Assembly: GCA_020216625.1 (NCBI GenBank)
Contig: JAIUYB010000196.1
Span: forward strand, 1-5,397
Direction: 5' to 3'
Length of the DNA: 5,397 nucleotides
Origin: Desulfarculus sp.
GTDB taxonomy: Bacteria > Desulfobacterota > Desulfarculia > Desulfarculales > Desulfarculaceae
A program made the translations under genes and the position numbers. Below, one piece after another: positions 5,071-5,397 of this stretch; position 1 is the stretch's first letter; every line of letters begins with the position of its first letter. The notes beneath the pieces were generated by a model. It was not told the origin of the DNA. It worked only from the letters and a program-made list of their open reading frames with translations, and searched no databases.

Positions 5071-5397
5071 ATGGACTTTGAACTCAGCGAAGAACTGGTG
5101 ATGCTCCGGGACATGGTGCGCGATTTCGCGGCCGAGAAGATCGCGCCCTTCGCCGACAAATGGGACGAGGAGCACTATTTCCCCTACGAGGAGGTCGTCC
5201 TTCCCATGGGCGAGCTGGGCCTGTTTGGCACCGTGCTGCCCGAGGAATACGGCGGCAACGGCATGGGCTGGCTGGCGGCCATGATCATCACCGAGGAGAT
5301 CGCCCGCGCCTCCAGCAGCCTGCGGGTCCAGGTGAACATGCAGGCCCTGGGCTGCGCCTTCACCATTTTCCGCTATGGCACCGAGGCCGCCAAGCAG
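5071..5397 (+). CDS. Acyl-CoA dehydrogenase, glutaryl-CoA dehydrogenase-like (N-terminal part; runs off window)
   Basis: These first 109 residues form the N-terminal helical domain of an FAD-dependent acyl-CoA dehydrogenase, a cytoplasmic enzyme that makes the alpha-beta double bond in acyl-CoA. Motifs are DFELSEELVMLRDMVRDFAAEKIAPFAD (2-29), LPMGELGLFGTVLPEEYGG (44-62) and ITEEIARASSSLRVQVNM (73-90). From memory these closely resemble glutaryl-CoA dehydrogenases of anaerobic deltaproteobacteria. Arg85 aligns with the Arg that holds the glutaryl carboxylate in the human enzyme. Whether it decarboxylates cannot be judged, since the catalytic Glu and other deciding residues lie beyond the window. 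AGGGAGG at 5054-5060 is ten bases before the ATG. It is a host metabolic gene (aromatic or glutarate degradation is plausible), downstream of its own promoter and leader. The family is firm, the subtype moderate. Confidence 0.95.
   Translation, partial: MDFELSEELVMLRDMVRDFAAEKIAPFADKWDEEHYFPYEEVVLPMGELGLFGTVLPEEYGGNGMGWLAAMIITEEIARASSSLRVQVNMQALGCAFTIFRYGTEAAKQ

Overview
The window is GC-rich and densely coded, and every supported gene is on the + strand. It holds two units. Positions 1 to about 4623 are the head-completion and early tail part of an HK97-like, long-tailed phage (siphovirus or related) structural module. Positions about 4681-5397 are a cellular transcription unit whose first full-size gene is the start of an acyl-CoA dehydrogenase. 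The N-terminal 109 residues of that enzyme resemble, from memory, the glutaryl-CoA dehydrogenases of anaerobic Deltaproteobacteria (Desulfococcus and Geobacter type). I therefore infer a GC-rich anaerobe of the Desulfobacterota or a relative. This is an inference from one partial protein, not a taxonomic proof.

The phage part runs in the canonical order: prohead protease (14-676), HK97-fold major capsid protein (703-1911), gp6-like head-tail connector (2026-2640), gp10-like head-tail or tail-completion protein (2637-3080), a probable tail terminator (3077-3505) and a probable tail tube protein (3542-4576). The protease would mature the capsid, whose N-terminal ~100 residues look like the cleavable delta (scaffold) region. 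The connector, gp10-like and terminator proteins would build the neck, and the tube protein the tail lumen. The connector, gp10-like and terminator genes are coupled by two ATGA stop/start overlaps. A 26-bp stem-loop separates the capsid gene from them. All six frames are open and none is visibly broken.

The module stops right after the tail tube gene, where tail chaperones, tape measure and baseplate genes would normally follow. Instead there is a GC-rich hairpin, a delayed T-run and a C-rich, G-poor tract, which together look like a transcription end.

The 494-base gap 4577-5070 is not empty. It carries a good sigma70-type promoter (4711-4739, 17-base spacer). Operator-like TAAGGT half-sites overlap the -10 and the predicted transcript start. 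A possible 28-codon leader ORF has a strong Shine-Dalgarno (4832-4918), and a chain of hairpins leads up to the dehydrogenase ribosome binding site. The most interesting candidate for an undescribed element is this ~325-nt structured leader with an upstream ORF. The abrupt prophage/host boundary is second. No tRNA, CRISPR array, insertion sequence or integrase is visible.
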